A stretch of DNA of 64,000 nucleotides, from NCBI GenBank assembly GCA_021018815.1, contig JAITYX010000034.1, forward strand, positions 1,178,001 through 1,242,000. Direction: 5' to 3'. The notes beneath the pieces are model-generated. The model made no database searches and was not told the origin of the DNA. It was given only the letters and a program-made list of their open reading frames with translations. Shown in pieces: positions 35,604 to 46,842 of this stretch (its first letter is position 1; every line of letters begins with the position of its first letter). Origin of the DNA: Talinum fruticosum (Eukaryota; Streptophyta; Magnoliopsida; Caryophyllales; Talinaceae). The translations under genes were made by a program, and so were the position numbers.

Positions 35604-36760
35604 GACCACCAAAGAGGTCAAGCTCTCGGGTAAGAGATCGGGTAATACCTACATCATCCCTCTCTCGACCCAAGTCGGAACTTATCTGTTTAAAAGAATC
35701 TCTTCAAGATGATTCTTGGACTTGGCATCGTAGATTAGGTCATATTAGCTTACATACTATCAAAAAGCTTGCATCTCATAGTGCGGTTAGAGGATTACCT
35801 AAGCGTGCGTTTGAGAAGGACAAAGTATGTGAAGCATGCACCGAGAGGAAACAAGTCGAGATCTTCATTCAAATCTCTAAAGACAGTTTCCACATCCAAC
35901 GTGCTTGAATTACGCATATGGACTTATGTGGTGAAATCCTAGTGAAGAGTCTCGGAGGTAAATCTTACATACTTGTTATTATTGATGATTTTTCAAGATT
36001 TACCGGGTTTGTTTTCTTAAGCATAAAAATGAAGCCTTTAAGGAGTTCCGCAAGCTCTGTAGAAAGATTCAAGTCGAGTCTCGGACTCGGATTCAAAAGA
36101 TTCGAGCCGACCATGGAAGGGAGTTCGATTACTCGGAATTCTCGAGTTTTGTGACAAGAATGGTATCTCTCACAACTTCTCGGCACCCGGAACTCCTCAA
36201 CGAGAATGGAGTAGTGGAGAGAAAGAACGAGAACCCTTGAAGAAATAGTAAGGACAATGATGATTGAACACAACTTGCCTTACTATTTACGGGCGAGAGC
36301 GATAAACACAGCAAACTACATTCTCAATCGATGCCTCATCGGACCCATTACGAAGAAAACACCTTATGAGCTCTACAAAGGGAAGAAGCCAAATATTTCC
36401 TATTTCGAGACCTTTCGGATGTAAGTGCTTTGTCCATAACAATGGTAAGGATCATCGACCAAGTTTGATGCGCGGTCGAGACGAAGGTATTCTTCTAGGT
36501 TACTCCTCTCATAGCAAAGCTTATCGTATCTTCAACAAGCGAACTAACAAAGTGGAAGAGAGTATTCACGTAATGTTTGATGAGCTTGAACAGGAGAAAC
36601 CAAGTGAGTCTTCATACTCGGAGCTGAAGCTCGAAAGGATGATGACGAAGATGAGCCTACTAAGACTCAGATTGAGACCACTCGAACGAGGAAGCTCATA
36701 ATGAGACAGCTCAAGAGGTCGCTCGGAACGAACAAGTCAATGAAGAGGATCACTCAGAAC
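35604..36760 (+). pseudogene. INT: integrase of copia element 1 (frameshifted)
   Basis: The N-terminal zinc-binding part at 35700-35850 reads WHRRLGHISLHTIKKL and KVCEAC. The core begins near 35905 with HMDLCGEI and SYILVIIDDFSRF. The second Asp is in RADHGREFDY near 36095-36125. The Glu region near 36195-36235 is VVERKN, flanked by two CGAG runs where element 2 has CGG and CAG. The C-terminal part near 36310-36600 reads TPYELYKGKKPN, GCKCFVHNNGKDH and LGYSSHSKAYRIF. Order integrase before RT is diagnostic of Ty1/copia. Confidence 0.85.
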
Positions 36761-37059
36761 AAGTCTCCGAATGTCAAGCAATTCAGCCCACAAACCTGGT
36801 GAATCAAAGAACCGGTAAAGCATTCAAATTTACTCTCAGTCATCCCCAAGAAAACATCATTTCGATATCAACGAGTGGGGTAAGAACTCGTTCTTCTTTA
36901 CACAATTTATGTGCATTCACTGCATTCATTTCATTAACTGAACCCAAAAATGCACTAGAGGCCCTTAATGAACCTGAATGGGTAGAGGCCATGCAAGAAG
37001 AACTAAATCAATTTGAAAGAAACCAAGTCCGGACTCGACCAACCGACCTTCGACCACCC

Positions 37060-37800
37060 AGTCATAGGAACCAAATGGGTTTTCAAGAACAAAGCTGGAT
37101 GAGGGTGGAGTGGTAGTCGGAAACAAGGCTAGACTTGTAGCTCAAGGTTACAATCAAGAAGAAGGAATTGATTGTGGGGAAACCTTTGCACCGGTAGCTA
37201 CAATTAAAGCCATTAGAATACTTGTTGGCATTTGCATCCTGCATGCATATTAAATTATATCAAATGGATGTTAAGTGTGCCTTTCTCAATGGTTTTATTG
37301 AAGAAGAAGTTTATGTCAAGCGGCCTCCTGGTTTTGAAAACTCGGAATTTCCAAATCATGTTTTCAAACTTCAAAAGGCTCTCTATGGTCTTAAGCAAGC
37401 CCCTCGTGCTTGGTATGAAAGACCGAGCGGCTTCTTGGTTCAAAATGATTTCAAAAGAGGTCGGATCGACAAGACTCTATTCATAAAGACCAAAGGGAAA
37501 GATTTCCTTATTGTTCAAATATATGTTGATGATATTATTTTCGGTGCTACTAATGAATTTACGTGTCGAGAATTTTCCGAGTTGATGAGTCAAGTGTTCC
37601 AAATGAGTATGATGGGAGAACTCAATTTCTTCCTTGGGTTGCAAATCAAACAAGACAAAGATGGAATCTTTATTCATTAATCAAAATACACCAAGGAACT
37701 GCTGAAGAAATATAAGCTTCAAGATGCAAAGCACGCATCTACCCCATGAGCGACGACGTAAAGCTTGACTCGGATGAGAAAGGTAAAGCAGTTGATCAAA
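37060..37800 (+). pseudogene. RT: reverse transcriptase of copia element 1
   Basis: The best frame is 37222-37680: YQMDVKCAFLNGFIEEEVYV, YGLKQAPRAWYE, KTLFIKTKGKDFLIVQIYVD and the catalytic YVDDIIFG, then FFLGLQIKQ. 'ERPSGF' differs from the usual 'ERLSGF' by CTG read as CCG. The frame is closed by a TAA at 37678-37680 where element 2 has CAA. Motifs resemble the SIRE/Maximus group. Confidence 0.92.
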
Positions 37801-38466
37801 AAATCTATCGCGGTATGATTGGATAACTGTTATATCTTACTTCAAGCGAGCCGGATATAATGTTTAGTGTTTGCTTATGCGCACGATTTCAAGCTAATCC
37901 AAAAGAATCACATCTCATCTGCGGTGAAGAGAATATTCGAGATATCTTGCGGGCACTCGGAATCTAGGAGCTGTGGTATTCCGAAACTTCGAAGCGACTC
38001 GACTTGGATACTCATACGCGGACTACGCAGGATACAAGGTTGATCGAAAGAGCACATCCGGAGCTTGCCAATTTCAGGACAATCCTTAATATCCTGGCAC
38101 TCGAAGAAACAAAACTCGGTAGCTCTATCAAGCTGCGGAAGGCTGAATACATTGCCGCTGGAGCTTGTTGCGCTCGAATTCTCTGGATAAAACAACACTT
38201 GAAGGATCTTGGACTATTTCTCAACTCGGTTCCAATCAAGTGTGACAATCAAAGCACAATCGGTATCACTAAGAATCCTGTCCAGGCACTCAAAAACAAA
38301 GCATATTGAGGTCGGGTATCACTTCTTACGCGATCACTCGGAAAAGGGTGATATTGCACTTGAGTTCATTCCTACTAATCTTCAATTAGCTGATATCTTT
38401 ACTAATCCTCTTGGTGAAGATCAATTTTGCTTTATTCGGAATGAGCTTGGTATGTTAAATGCTTAG
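37801..38466 (+). pseudogene. RH: RNase H of copia element 1 (frameshifted), end of pol
   Basis: 38004-38466 gives AEYIAAGACCARILWIKQHL, SVPIKCDNQSTI and the C-terminus DIFTNPLGEDQFCFI, ending RNELGMLNA with stop TAG at 38464-38466. 'CARILW' stands where most copia elements have 'CAQILW' (CAG). Degrades the RNA strand during cDNA synthesis. Confidence 0.88.
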
Positions 38467-39085
38467 TTACGTGTTACGTTTATTGCATATTTATGTGCTA
38501 TGTGTTTTACGTGTTAATAATCATCGGTTCGATTGATTCAGTGATCTTGGGCTGATAGTTATTTCGTGTTTACGAGTCAAACTTCGAAGTAGAGAAATTT
38601 GGACATCAAATTTTCGAAGCTATCTCTAGAAACAGTGGAGAGTTTCCGATTATTTTTTAAAATCTTCTTCTCTCTCTTTCTCGAGCGCTGCGATCGGATC
38701 ATAACCGTAGATTTCAAACCGCTGATATCTCAACCGTTGAAGAAGAACCGTCACACGGGCATTAATGACCGATGGACGAGCTGAGTCGAACGGAGTTACT
38801 TAACGAATAGTGAACGGGCGCGCTTATTCTCTATAAATAACGACTATCCATCTTCATCTCGATATCCTAAAACTCCTTCCCTCTCAAACGAAAATCTTCT
38901 TGCGAAAGTTTTCTACGTGAACAGTGTTCCACGATCGTCCGCAAGCGTTGAAGAAGCTCTCTCTCTCTCTCGTAAGTCTCGACTGCTCGTATTCTCTTTT
39001 TTCTACCATTTTCGTTTTCTTCTCTTCTACACCTTCTTTTCCCTCTCTCACTCGAAAAGCCTCATCTTTTCTCTCCAATTCTCAC
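38467..39085 (+). promoter_or_regulatory. spacer with TATA box upstream of ORF3, copia element 1
   Basis: No frame crosses from pol. TATA box CTATAAATAA at 38831-38840, 255 bases before the ORF3 ATG. A (CT)n run is followed by gtaagt at 38972-38977, the consensus of a 5' splice site. The whole arrangement recurs in element 2 (57125, 57261), so it is conserved in the family. Confidence 0.6.
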
Positions 39086-40709
39086 AATGCCTAAAAGAGG
39101 AAACCATCCCGACTTTCGGGTTTCTTCATCTTCCAAAAACCTCGCACCAACAAGCCGAAAGCTCAACCCCTTCTAAACCCGTTGTCACCTAGCACCTTGC
39201 GCTAGACGACAAATTCTTCCCAACAACCAAATTCTCCTGGTTGTCCAACATCCAAACCACCGGAGTATACCCTTTCTTGTGTTTCAACGAGTTCATCTAT
39301 CTTGAACTGGTCTCCGAGTTTTATACTCATCTCTCCCACTCTGAAAATGTTCTAACCTCTCGGGTTCGAACATTACTTGTTCATATCAACACCTCCCTCC
39401 TTCACCGTCTGTTCAAAGTTTCTTTTCTCTTCTTGAACAGCAACCCTATTCCTTCACTGAAGTCGCCGAGCGACTTCTTTGAAAAATACGCTAAAGAATT
39501 CCCCGGGTCCAAAAAGAACTTTTACGTGACTCGGTTGAAGTCGAAGCCGAGGCTTCGTGTTTTACTGCGATGAGAACCTTCTTCTCACGAGCATTCCAGC
39601 AAGGAGAACCCCAACTCCAAGCATCTCAAAGCCCTCTTCGATATCACGGAAGGATACAAAGTCGACCTCTTCCCCTCCATCATTGAGCGGATGGCCGCTG
39701 TGCCGGCTCAACTGCAAACCAAGAAGAACACCTCCCTTCCTTTCGGTGCTCTTCTCACCCTTGTCTTCAAACAATTTCAAGTTCCTCTTCCCTCCGACCC
39801 TAACGCGGTGTCCGAGGCGGCCATTGTGGTCGGCAGAAGGAACTCCGAGGGTACGGATACCAAGAAACTAACCACCGGTGTGCAGGTTCACAACTCGGAG
39901 CCGAGGCCTCCTTCTCCACCTCAAACTCGAGAAATCAACCCCTCTCCCTCTTCCCTCTTCACCTGGTGGTGCCTCCACCTCGGGTGCCTCCAAAACTCTC
40001 TTTGCCCTCTTGTCCCTGTTTTCATGGACAAGATCGGCTCTGTGTCTTCGAACTCGGAGACATGCTCGGGAGCTTTCAAGTCCGTTCTTCGAGGTCGACC
40101 ATAAACCAAAAGACCGGTCGAGTCCCAAATCCGAGAGCAGCGATCTCTCGTTCTTGAGATGAGAGAGCTGGTTAAGGAGCGAAGGAGCTGGCTGAGCTCC
40201 TTAGAGAGAGACGGTCCAAGGCGGCTCGGGACCGGATGACTCGAGACGCGTGCGAAGCGTCTTCGAGCCCCGGCCGACCTCCTCGGACAGCGAGGAAGGC
40301 GAGGAAGAAGAGGAAGAAGGCTGCAGATGCGGCGAGAGGATGCTTGAGGAACCTGCGGCTGAGGCCGGCCCTTCCGGGCAAAGGGAAGAAGAGGCCGTGG
40401 CAAGCTGCCGAGGTCGGCACGCTTCCCAAGCTCAAATTGCTTGTACTCGGCTCGGACGGCGATGCGAGTGGGTCGGAAGATCTCGCTCCTCCGGCGAGTC
40501 GGCCGGAGTAGCCCCTCCACCCCCGAGGTCCCAAGGGAAGAACCCCTCGATCCACTCTCTCCGGGTCGGCCACTCGAGGCTGAGCCCCTGCGAGCAATTC
40601 CGGTTCTCCCTTCGCCGCGCTCAAGCACATCGTCAAGATCGTATCGGCACCAGCGCACCTCCGCCTCCACTCGAAATCCCCTCCTCCCTAGTTGGAGCCA
40701 TGCACCTGA
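39086..40709 (+). pseudogene. ORF3 (env-like position) of copia element 1, frameshifted
   Basis: ATG at 39086: MPKRGNHPDF, then a basic Ser/Pro-rich segment. The conserved part at 39241-39573 reads EFYTHLSHSENVLTSRVR and LLHRLFKVSFLFLNSNP, then KKNFYVTRLKSKP. 39660-39800 gives VDLFPSIIE and NTSLPFGALLTLVFKQFQVP. The C-terminal half has an acidic, Glu-rich and Arg-rich coiled-coil-like stretch near 40120-40330 and a Pro-rich tail. The N-terminal half recalls the 'putative plant transposon protein' family (PF20167), from memory. Position after pol matches the env-like ORF of Sireviruses, but I see no convincing signal peptide or membrane span. Function unknown. Confidence 0.65.
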
Positions 40710-41118
40710 GTCACAATTCCTCGGTGTCTCTGGATTTTCTTCTTTCACATTTTGTTTTTGTCCGGACAACTTATGTGTATTACTTGTACTTTTCTCCCTT
40801 CGTTTTGTTTCTTTGTTTTCTTTGAAAGGCAAGGGGAGAAATGTAGTCGAAACTGGTTGTCTTGTTTAGGGGAGTTTTTCCGCCCTTGTAACTACTTTTT
40901 AGTGAAGTGATGCATTTCATTATTAATTTACGAGTTCTCTATATTTTTTTTCGAGTTATTGTTATAGCATACTTTATTTTATTTTGCCTTGATATATTAT
41001 ATATTGCTCCGATTTACTCACTATGCCTTTCTCATGAGCAAACTACTCAAAATCAATCTATTTTCCTCTAACAAAGTTTACGCTTAAGTATGGAATGCCT
41101 TTCATCAAAAGGGGAGAT
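40710..41118 (+). other. 3' untranslated part and polypurine tracts of copia element 1
   Basis: PPT at 41107-41118 (aaaaggggagat) directly before the LTR. A second PPT-like run, gcaaggggagaaatg, is at 40829-40843, conserved in element 2 (59086-59100). Multiple PPTs are a known Sirevirus trait. Confidence 0.7.
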
Positions 41119-42694
41119 TGAAGACTCGAGACATCTGCTCAATATCTTTACGAGTCATGCAAAAGGAATCGGGTATAACGATGCTATTCATATAGAGTTT
41201 TCATTCCAAGGCATTCTCTGTGTCTTAGAAACTTACTTGAGTAAAATAATATTTTCTCTAAGTGATTCGGCCCTCACTTATGTCTTTTATCGCTTTTCGG
41301 TTAGCGACTCGAAAAGCTGGTTCTTTATTCCGAGTTCACTCTCACTCGGATTAATCGCATTTCGAATATACCGAGTATTCCGCCGTTTCTCACTCGAGAA
41401 TCGACTTATGGGTATCTATTCTATTGTTTGCATAGTCGGCATTCGTAGTTCCTCTCTGCTTAGCCTATATCAAGTTTTTACCACTACGATATTCGTTATA
41501 GAACTTGATTCTTTGCTTAAGACTAAGTCATATGGAATTCGAATATCATGGTTTTTAGACTCGAAACTTCCATTTCTTTTCCGACTCGGATAATCAATTG
41601 CTTAATTATCATAATTATTTTATAATCTGTGTCTAACCTTGGACCACAGTATTTTATACTTTGAGAACCAAAGGTGTTTTACTTTTGTAGGTTATTCAAT
41701 CGAGGATATCTTTTCAAACTACAAAAGTAGCCGAGCTCAAAACGTCAAATCACCAGCGAGATATGGCTTTTCACCTTCCTCGCTTTAGTCCCGAGAAGAT
41801 TGTGTCGGAAGTCATGCGCTTCCATATCCGGAAAACTGAAACGCCAAGCCTAACGGTGGTTTCCACCTCATTTTTCAAGACACAACCGATGGTTTTGGGA
41901 CTTCCAAGAGAGTTAAACCGTTGTCCAACGTCCATATTTCAACGGATACTTTCGAGTGACTCGAAAGCTTCTATCAACGGTCACGAGAGGACTGTCGGTC
42001 AGCGAGATGAAGATAACGGCTACTCTGCCTGGTCATCTATAAATAGAAGCCACTTCACAAGACTTGAAGGTTGCCGAACATATTGCTTATACATATACTT
42101 GCTCAAAGTCATTGTGTTTACTTTCAATCTTCAACTTACAACTCCAACTCTGTAATTCATTACTCTCCGAGTTGTAAGGTCTTGTACTCGATTACAAACT
42201 CTTCTTACATTCTTTGTAAGGTCCCTTGACTAAGCTGTAAGGGTTAACTCGGCTTAGTTGTCCCTAGCTATAAGGGTTATCTCGGCTAGGAAGTACTAGA
42301 TCGGATAAGGTAACTTCGAGTCAAGCAAAACTTGTATAGAGTTGTCCAAGGGAGCAACTCGGGTTCGATCGGTTCACGGTATTTTGTGGACTCAAAATAG
42401 TGGATTTGACTTCGTGTCCGGATTGACACGGGCCGTGGTTTTCTGCCCAGGAGGGTTTCCACGTAAAATCTCTCGTGTTCTCTTTACGAGTTCATTCTAG
42501 ACTCGAACGACCTTCTACTGTGCTTGTTTATTCTAATTCATTGCTTTACGAGTCCAATCTTTTCGACCTCGTGTCTAGACTCGAAAGCTGTCTTTGCCTC
42601 TTTTACGTCAAAAAGAGTGTGTTTTCGCGAAGAATTTTCTATCACCCTATTCACCCCCTCTAGGGTGATTCGGACTCTCCCGAGCAAACCTTCA
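41119..42694 (+). repeat. 3' LTR of copia element 1
   Basis: 1576 bases, TGAAGAC...CCTTCA. TATA box tctataaatag at 42036-42046. Stem-loops at 42230-42257 and 42264-42288. Confidence 0.93.
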
Positions 42695-42699
42695 AGGGG

Positions 42700-43097
42700 T
42701 ATAACCTAGTCTCGCAAAGTTCTATGGTCAAAATAGGGATAAATCTAGGTAGGATACACGAGTGTCTCATTGTTTGAGAATCTAGTCCTCCATGGGGTGC
42801 ATGATAGGAAATAACATGAATTTTTGGTGCCCTCATTAAAAACCAAAAGAGTGTGCTATAAATGAAGAGTAACCACCTTCCCAATAATCAAGCCTAAGTG
42901 GGCCCACTAGGTTAGTAGTTCGACCTCTCCAAAAGATGTTCTTAGGAGTAAAATGTAATGGTCGAAATTAAAAGCAACTTTGTCCACGACTTCATAAATG
43001 CAGCATGCGTAATGCAAAAACATTAAGAAAACCGACAATTCAAATTTTCAAGTCTTACCCTCTTAATCGGTGATACATCCCTAGTGGAGTTGCCACT
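42700..43097 (-). other. rest of the leader and PBS of gypsy copy 2
   Basis: Continues the gypsy leader interrupted at 31839; it matches 17520-17907 of copy 1. PBS at 43078-43095 (minus TGGCAACTCCACTAGGGA). No gene. Confidence 0.8.
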
Positions 43098-43278
43098 CGT
43101 AGGAACCATGGCTCATCCTCCCGTAAGGGAACCACATTGGGATCCGGTTTCCCATAAATGTCGGCTCTCTTTGGTTTTTGAAGATTCTTTTGAAAGTTAA
43201 ATTTTGAAAGTGGGGAGTGTCTCTTATTGAGATTTTCGATTTTTGTAATTTAATTTGAAACTGTTTAAGCAAAGTGGT

Positions 43279-44891
43279 TAAAGACTCGGACTTTACATGT
43301 ACATCATTCTGAGTTCCATAAAAGAATCAGGTATATGGCTTCAGCTCTCATAAGGTTTTGATTTCAAGTCATTCTATGTGCCTTAGAAACTTTTCCGAGT
43401 GATCTAGCATCTTTTACGAGTGTTACGAGAATCTATTGTATTCGTTTTTATCCGTTTTCGATCGACTCGTAAAGCATACTCTTATATGCCATTCTACACA
43501 CTGTTCGAGTCACTCGAGACAACACTCAAATATATCGCATGTTCAATCATTTACTATAACATGCATAAACTCGAACCTAACTTTGTGTTCCAAGAATTAC
43601 CTTGATAATTCATTCTTCTAAGTCAACTTATTTTGTTTGCACTCTGCTTTGTCTAAATCAAGTTTGTCTACTTTGATATCCTTTATTTGACTTGATTCTC
43701 CTTTAGATCGACTCGAATGGATTTTGAGTCTCATGGATATTAGACTCGGAAAATTCCATTCCTTTTCCGACTCGAGATAATTATGCACTTAATTATCTTA
43801 ATTAATTTATTATCCGTGTCTAATCTTGGACCAAAGTATTTTATACTTTGAGAACTAAATTGATTTACTTTTGAAGGTTATTCAAACGAGGCTATCCTAT
43901 TTTTGAATTACAAAAGTAACCTAGGCTTCAAAACGTCAAATCACCAGCAGACAAGGCTTTTTCACTTCGACCAAGGCCCGGACACTATGTCGTGGTTGTC
44001 CGTTTCCAAAACCGGAAATCTATAACGCTAAGCTTAACGGTGGTTTCCACCTTACTTTTCAAGACACCACCAGTGAATTGGGACTTCCAAAATAAGTCAA
44101 GAGCCGTTGCCCAATGTTCACACTTCAACGGATATTTTCCGAGTGACTCGGAAAATCCATTACAACGGTCACAATGGACTTCCAGTCGGAAGATGGTCAC
44201 AACGGCTAATCCGCTTGGTCATCTATAAATAGAAGCCAACTCTAAAGACTTGAAGATTGTTGAACCAACTGTCAAGACACATACTTGAGCAAAAGTCTTT
44301 GTATTCATATTCAATCTTCTACTTACAACTCCAACTCGTAATTAATATTCTCCGAGTTGTAAGGTCTTGTAATCGAGTCACAAACACTCTTTCTTACTTT
44401 CTAAGTAAGGTCCCTTGACTGAGCTGTAAGGGTTATTTCAACTCAAGTTTTCCCTAGTCTGTAAAGGTTATCTCGATTCATGAAGTACTAGATCGAGATA
44501 AGGGAATTTACGAGTCTAGGAAAAACTTGTAAAGAGTTGTCTAAGGGAGCAACTCTGGTTGAGTCATTCTATTGTATTTTTGTAGATTCAAAATAGTGGA
44601 TTTGACTTCGTGCTAGGATTAGCACGGTCCGTGGTTTTCACGCCCGGGAGGGTTTCCACGTAACTTCGAGTTGATACTTTTCCGAGTCCAATCTTGACTC
44701 GAGACAGATTTAAAGTTCTCGTCCAATCTGTATCTTCATCTTCCACTTATTTCGAGCCGAGTGTTTTTCCGAGTTAATTCTGGACTCACACTCTCCTCGG
44801 AGTCATATCTAGTGTTTAACTCGAGCGAATTTCCTCATCACCCTATTCACCCCCTCTAGGGTGACTTAGCTTCTCCGAGAGCAAAACTTCA
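43279..44891 (+). repeat. solo copia LTR 1 (TSD GTGGT)
   Basis: 1613 bases, same LTR family as the full-length copia elements but more diverged, starting TAAAGACTC and ending ACTTCA. TSD GTGGT at 43274-43278 and 44892-44896. TATA box catctataaatag at 44220-44232. No internal sequence remains: product of LTR-LTR recombination. Confidence 0.92.
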
Positions 44892-45244
44892 GTGGTGATT
44901 GGTGATTTTTATTAATCCTTCAATTTTAGAAATTAATTTTAAAGGATGTCGGGATATGATTTTATAATTTAAGAAAATAGAAAAAATAATTCACATTCTG
45001 TTAGAAGGCTTTTGGGCCAAAAAGGTATGACAAAACCAATTTGGACAAAGAGCCAAGCCCGACCATAGGTTGAGATTGAGGAGGCGAGTCTCAATCCATG
45101 GCCTTGGCTATTACAAAGTAGATCAATTTTGTCCACTTTTAAATTAGAAATGCCGAGATGCGATTAGGAGAAATAAAGAAAAGGGAGAGTCACCAGTTAG
45201 TTTTAGGATTAAAAACTAACAAAGATAAAAATAAAAAAAGAATA

Positions 45245-46842
45245 TGAAGACTCGAGACATCGCTCCGCACTTTTCCGACCTCTAACAAAGGAATCGGGTA
45301 TAAGAATTTCTCACTTATAGAGTTTTGATTCCAAGGCATTCTTTGTACCTTAGAAACTTTTCTGAGTGATATAGTATTTTTCTCTAAGTGATATGACATT
45401 GACTTCATGTATTTCTTGCTTGTCTCTAAGTGACTCGAAAACGAGATATGCACTCACGCTGTCTCACTCGGTTCCGAGTCCCTCATCACTTAGATTTATC
45501 GCATGTTGAAGTGACTAGTATTTTGTTTAACCGCACTCGAGTCTAACCTCGTGTTAAAAGTCCTATTCTGTTGTAGTCGGCGCTTCTAGTCCGAACCATG
45601 CTTTGTCTAGATTAAGTTTGTTTCACTCGATATTCGTTGTATAACTTGATTCTCGCTTAGACTAACTCGGATGGAATTTTGAGTTTCATGGATATTAGAC
45701 TCGAAAATTCCATTCACTTTCTTAAGATAATTAGTCGCTTAATTATCTTAATTATATTATTATCTATGTCTAATCTTGGACCAAAGTATTTTATACTTTG
45801 AGAACCAATTTGATTTACTTTTGTAGGTTATTCAAAAGAGGATACACTTTTGAAATACAAAAGTAACCTAGCTTCAAAACGTCAAATCACCAGCAGACAT
45901 TACTTTTCCCCTTCTCCGACCTAGCCCCGGAAGATTGTGTCGAGTGCGTCTATTTCCAAATCTGGAAAACCGAAACGCTAAGCTTAACGGTGGTTTCCAC
46001 CTTATCTTTTAAGACACCGCCGGTGGTTTTGGGACTTCCAAAGAAGTTAAGAACCGTTGTCCAACGTTCATATTTCAACGGATACTTTCGAGTGACTCAA
46101 AAAGTCATTAACAACGATCACAAAGGACTTCCAGTCGGAAGATGGAGATAATGGCTACTCTGCCTGGTCATCTATAAAAGGAAGCCAACTCACAAGACTT
46201 GAAGATTGCCGAACCTGTTGTTAATACATATACTTGAGCAAAGCCATTGTATTCGTTCTCATTCCTCTACTTACAACTCCCACTCTGTAATTCATTATTT
46301 TCTAAGTTGTAAGGTCTTGTACTTAGTTACTAAACACTTTCTTCTTACTTTCTAAGCAAGGTAACTTGACTGAGCTGTAAGGGTTAACTCAGCTCGGTTG
46401 TCCCTAGCTGTAAGGGTTATCTCAGCTAGGAAGTACTAGATCGAGATAAGGGAATTTCGAGTCTAGGAAAACTTGTAAAGAGTTGTTTAAGGGAGCAACT
46501 CGGGTTCGATCAATCTATCGTATTTTGTGGACTCAAAATAGTGGATTTGACTTCGTGCTTGGATTAGAACGGTCCGTGGTTTTCTACCCCGGGAGGGTTT
46601 CCACGTAATCTCCGTGTCTTTACTTTTGAGTTCATTCTAGACTCGGGCAGGTCTCAAAGCTTCGACTTAATGCGCTTCCTTACTCTTTATTGCAATTCGA
46701 GTTCATACTTTTCTAACCCATTTTAGACTCGGAATCTGTTTCCGTCTCTACTTTGGCAAAAGAGTTTGATTTCATCGAAAATCCTCCATCACCCTATTCA
46801 TCCCCCTCTAGGGTGACTCAAACTCTCCCGAGCAAACCTTCA
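45245..46842 (+). repeat. solo copia LTR 2 (TSD GAATA)
   Basis: 1598 bases, TGAAGACTC...CCTTCA, TSD GAATA at 45240-45244 and 46843-46847. TATA box variant catctataaaagg near 46169-46181. The gypsy LTR continues without loss on both sides. Confidence 0.92.

Larger units (their letters stand above)
31840..42694 (+). mobile_element. full-length Sirevirus-like copia element 1
   Basis: 10,855 bases with a perfect 5-base TSD AGGGG (31835-31839 and 42695-42699). LTRs begin TGAAGAC and end CCTTCA/G. A PBS for initiator-Met tRNA follows the 5' LTR and a PPT precedes the 3' LTR. Order: gag, protease, integrase, RT, RNase H (integrase before RT, as in Ty1/copia), then ORF3 after a spacer. RT motifs, size and the extra ORF fit Sireviruses (SIRE/Maximus lineage). 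Inserted in the leader of gypsy copy 2. Confidence 0.93.

Noticed and set aside
39086..40709. ORF3 as a true viral envelope gene
   Set aside because: Position after pol would fit, but I see no signal peptide, fusion peptide or membrane anchor; the protein is basic, then coiled-coil and acidic.
39921..40832. 303-codon minus-strand frame, the longest in the window
   Set aside because: It lies opposite ORF3 of copia element 1 in GC-rich sequence with few stops in any frame, has no recognisable domain, and is not kept as one frame in element 2 (57993-58696 is broken differently).
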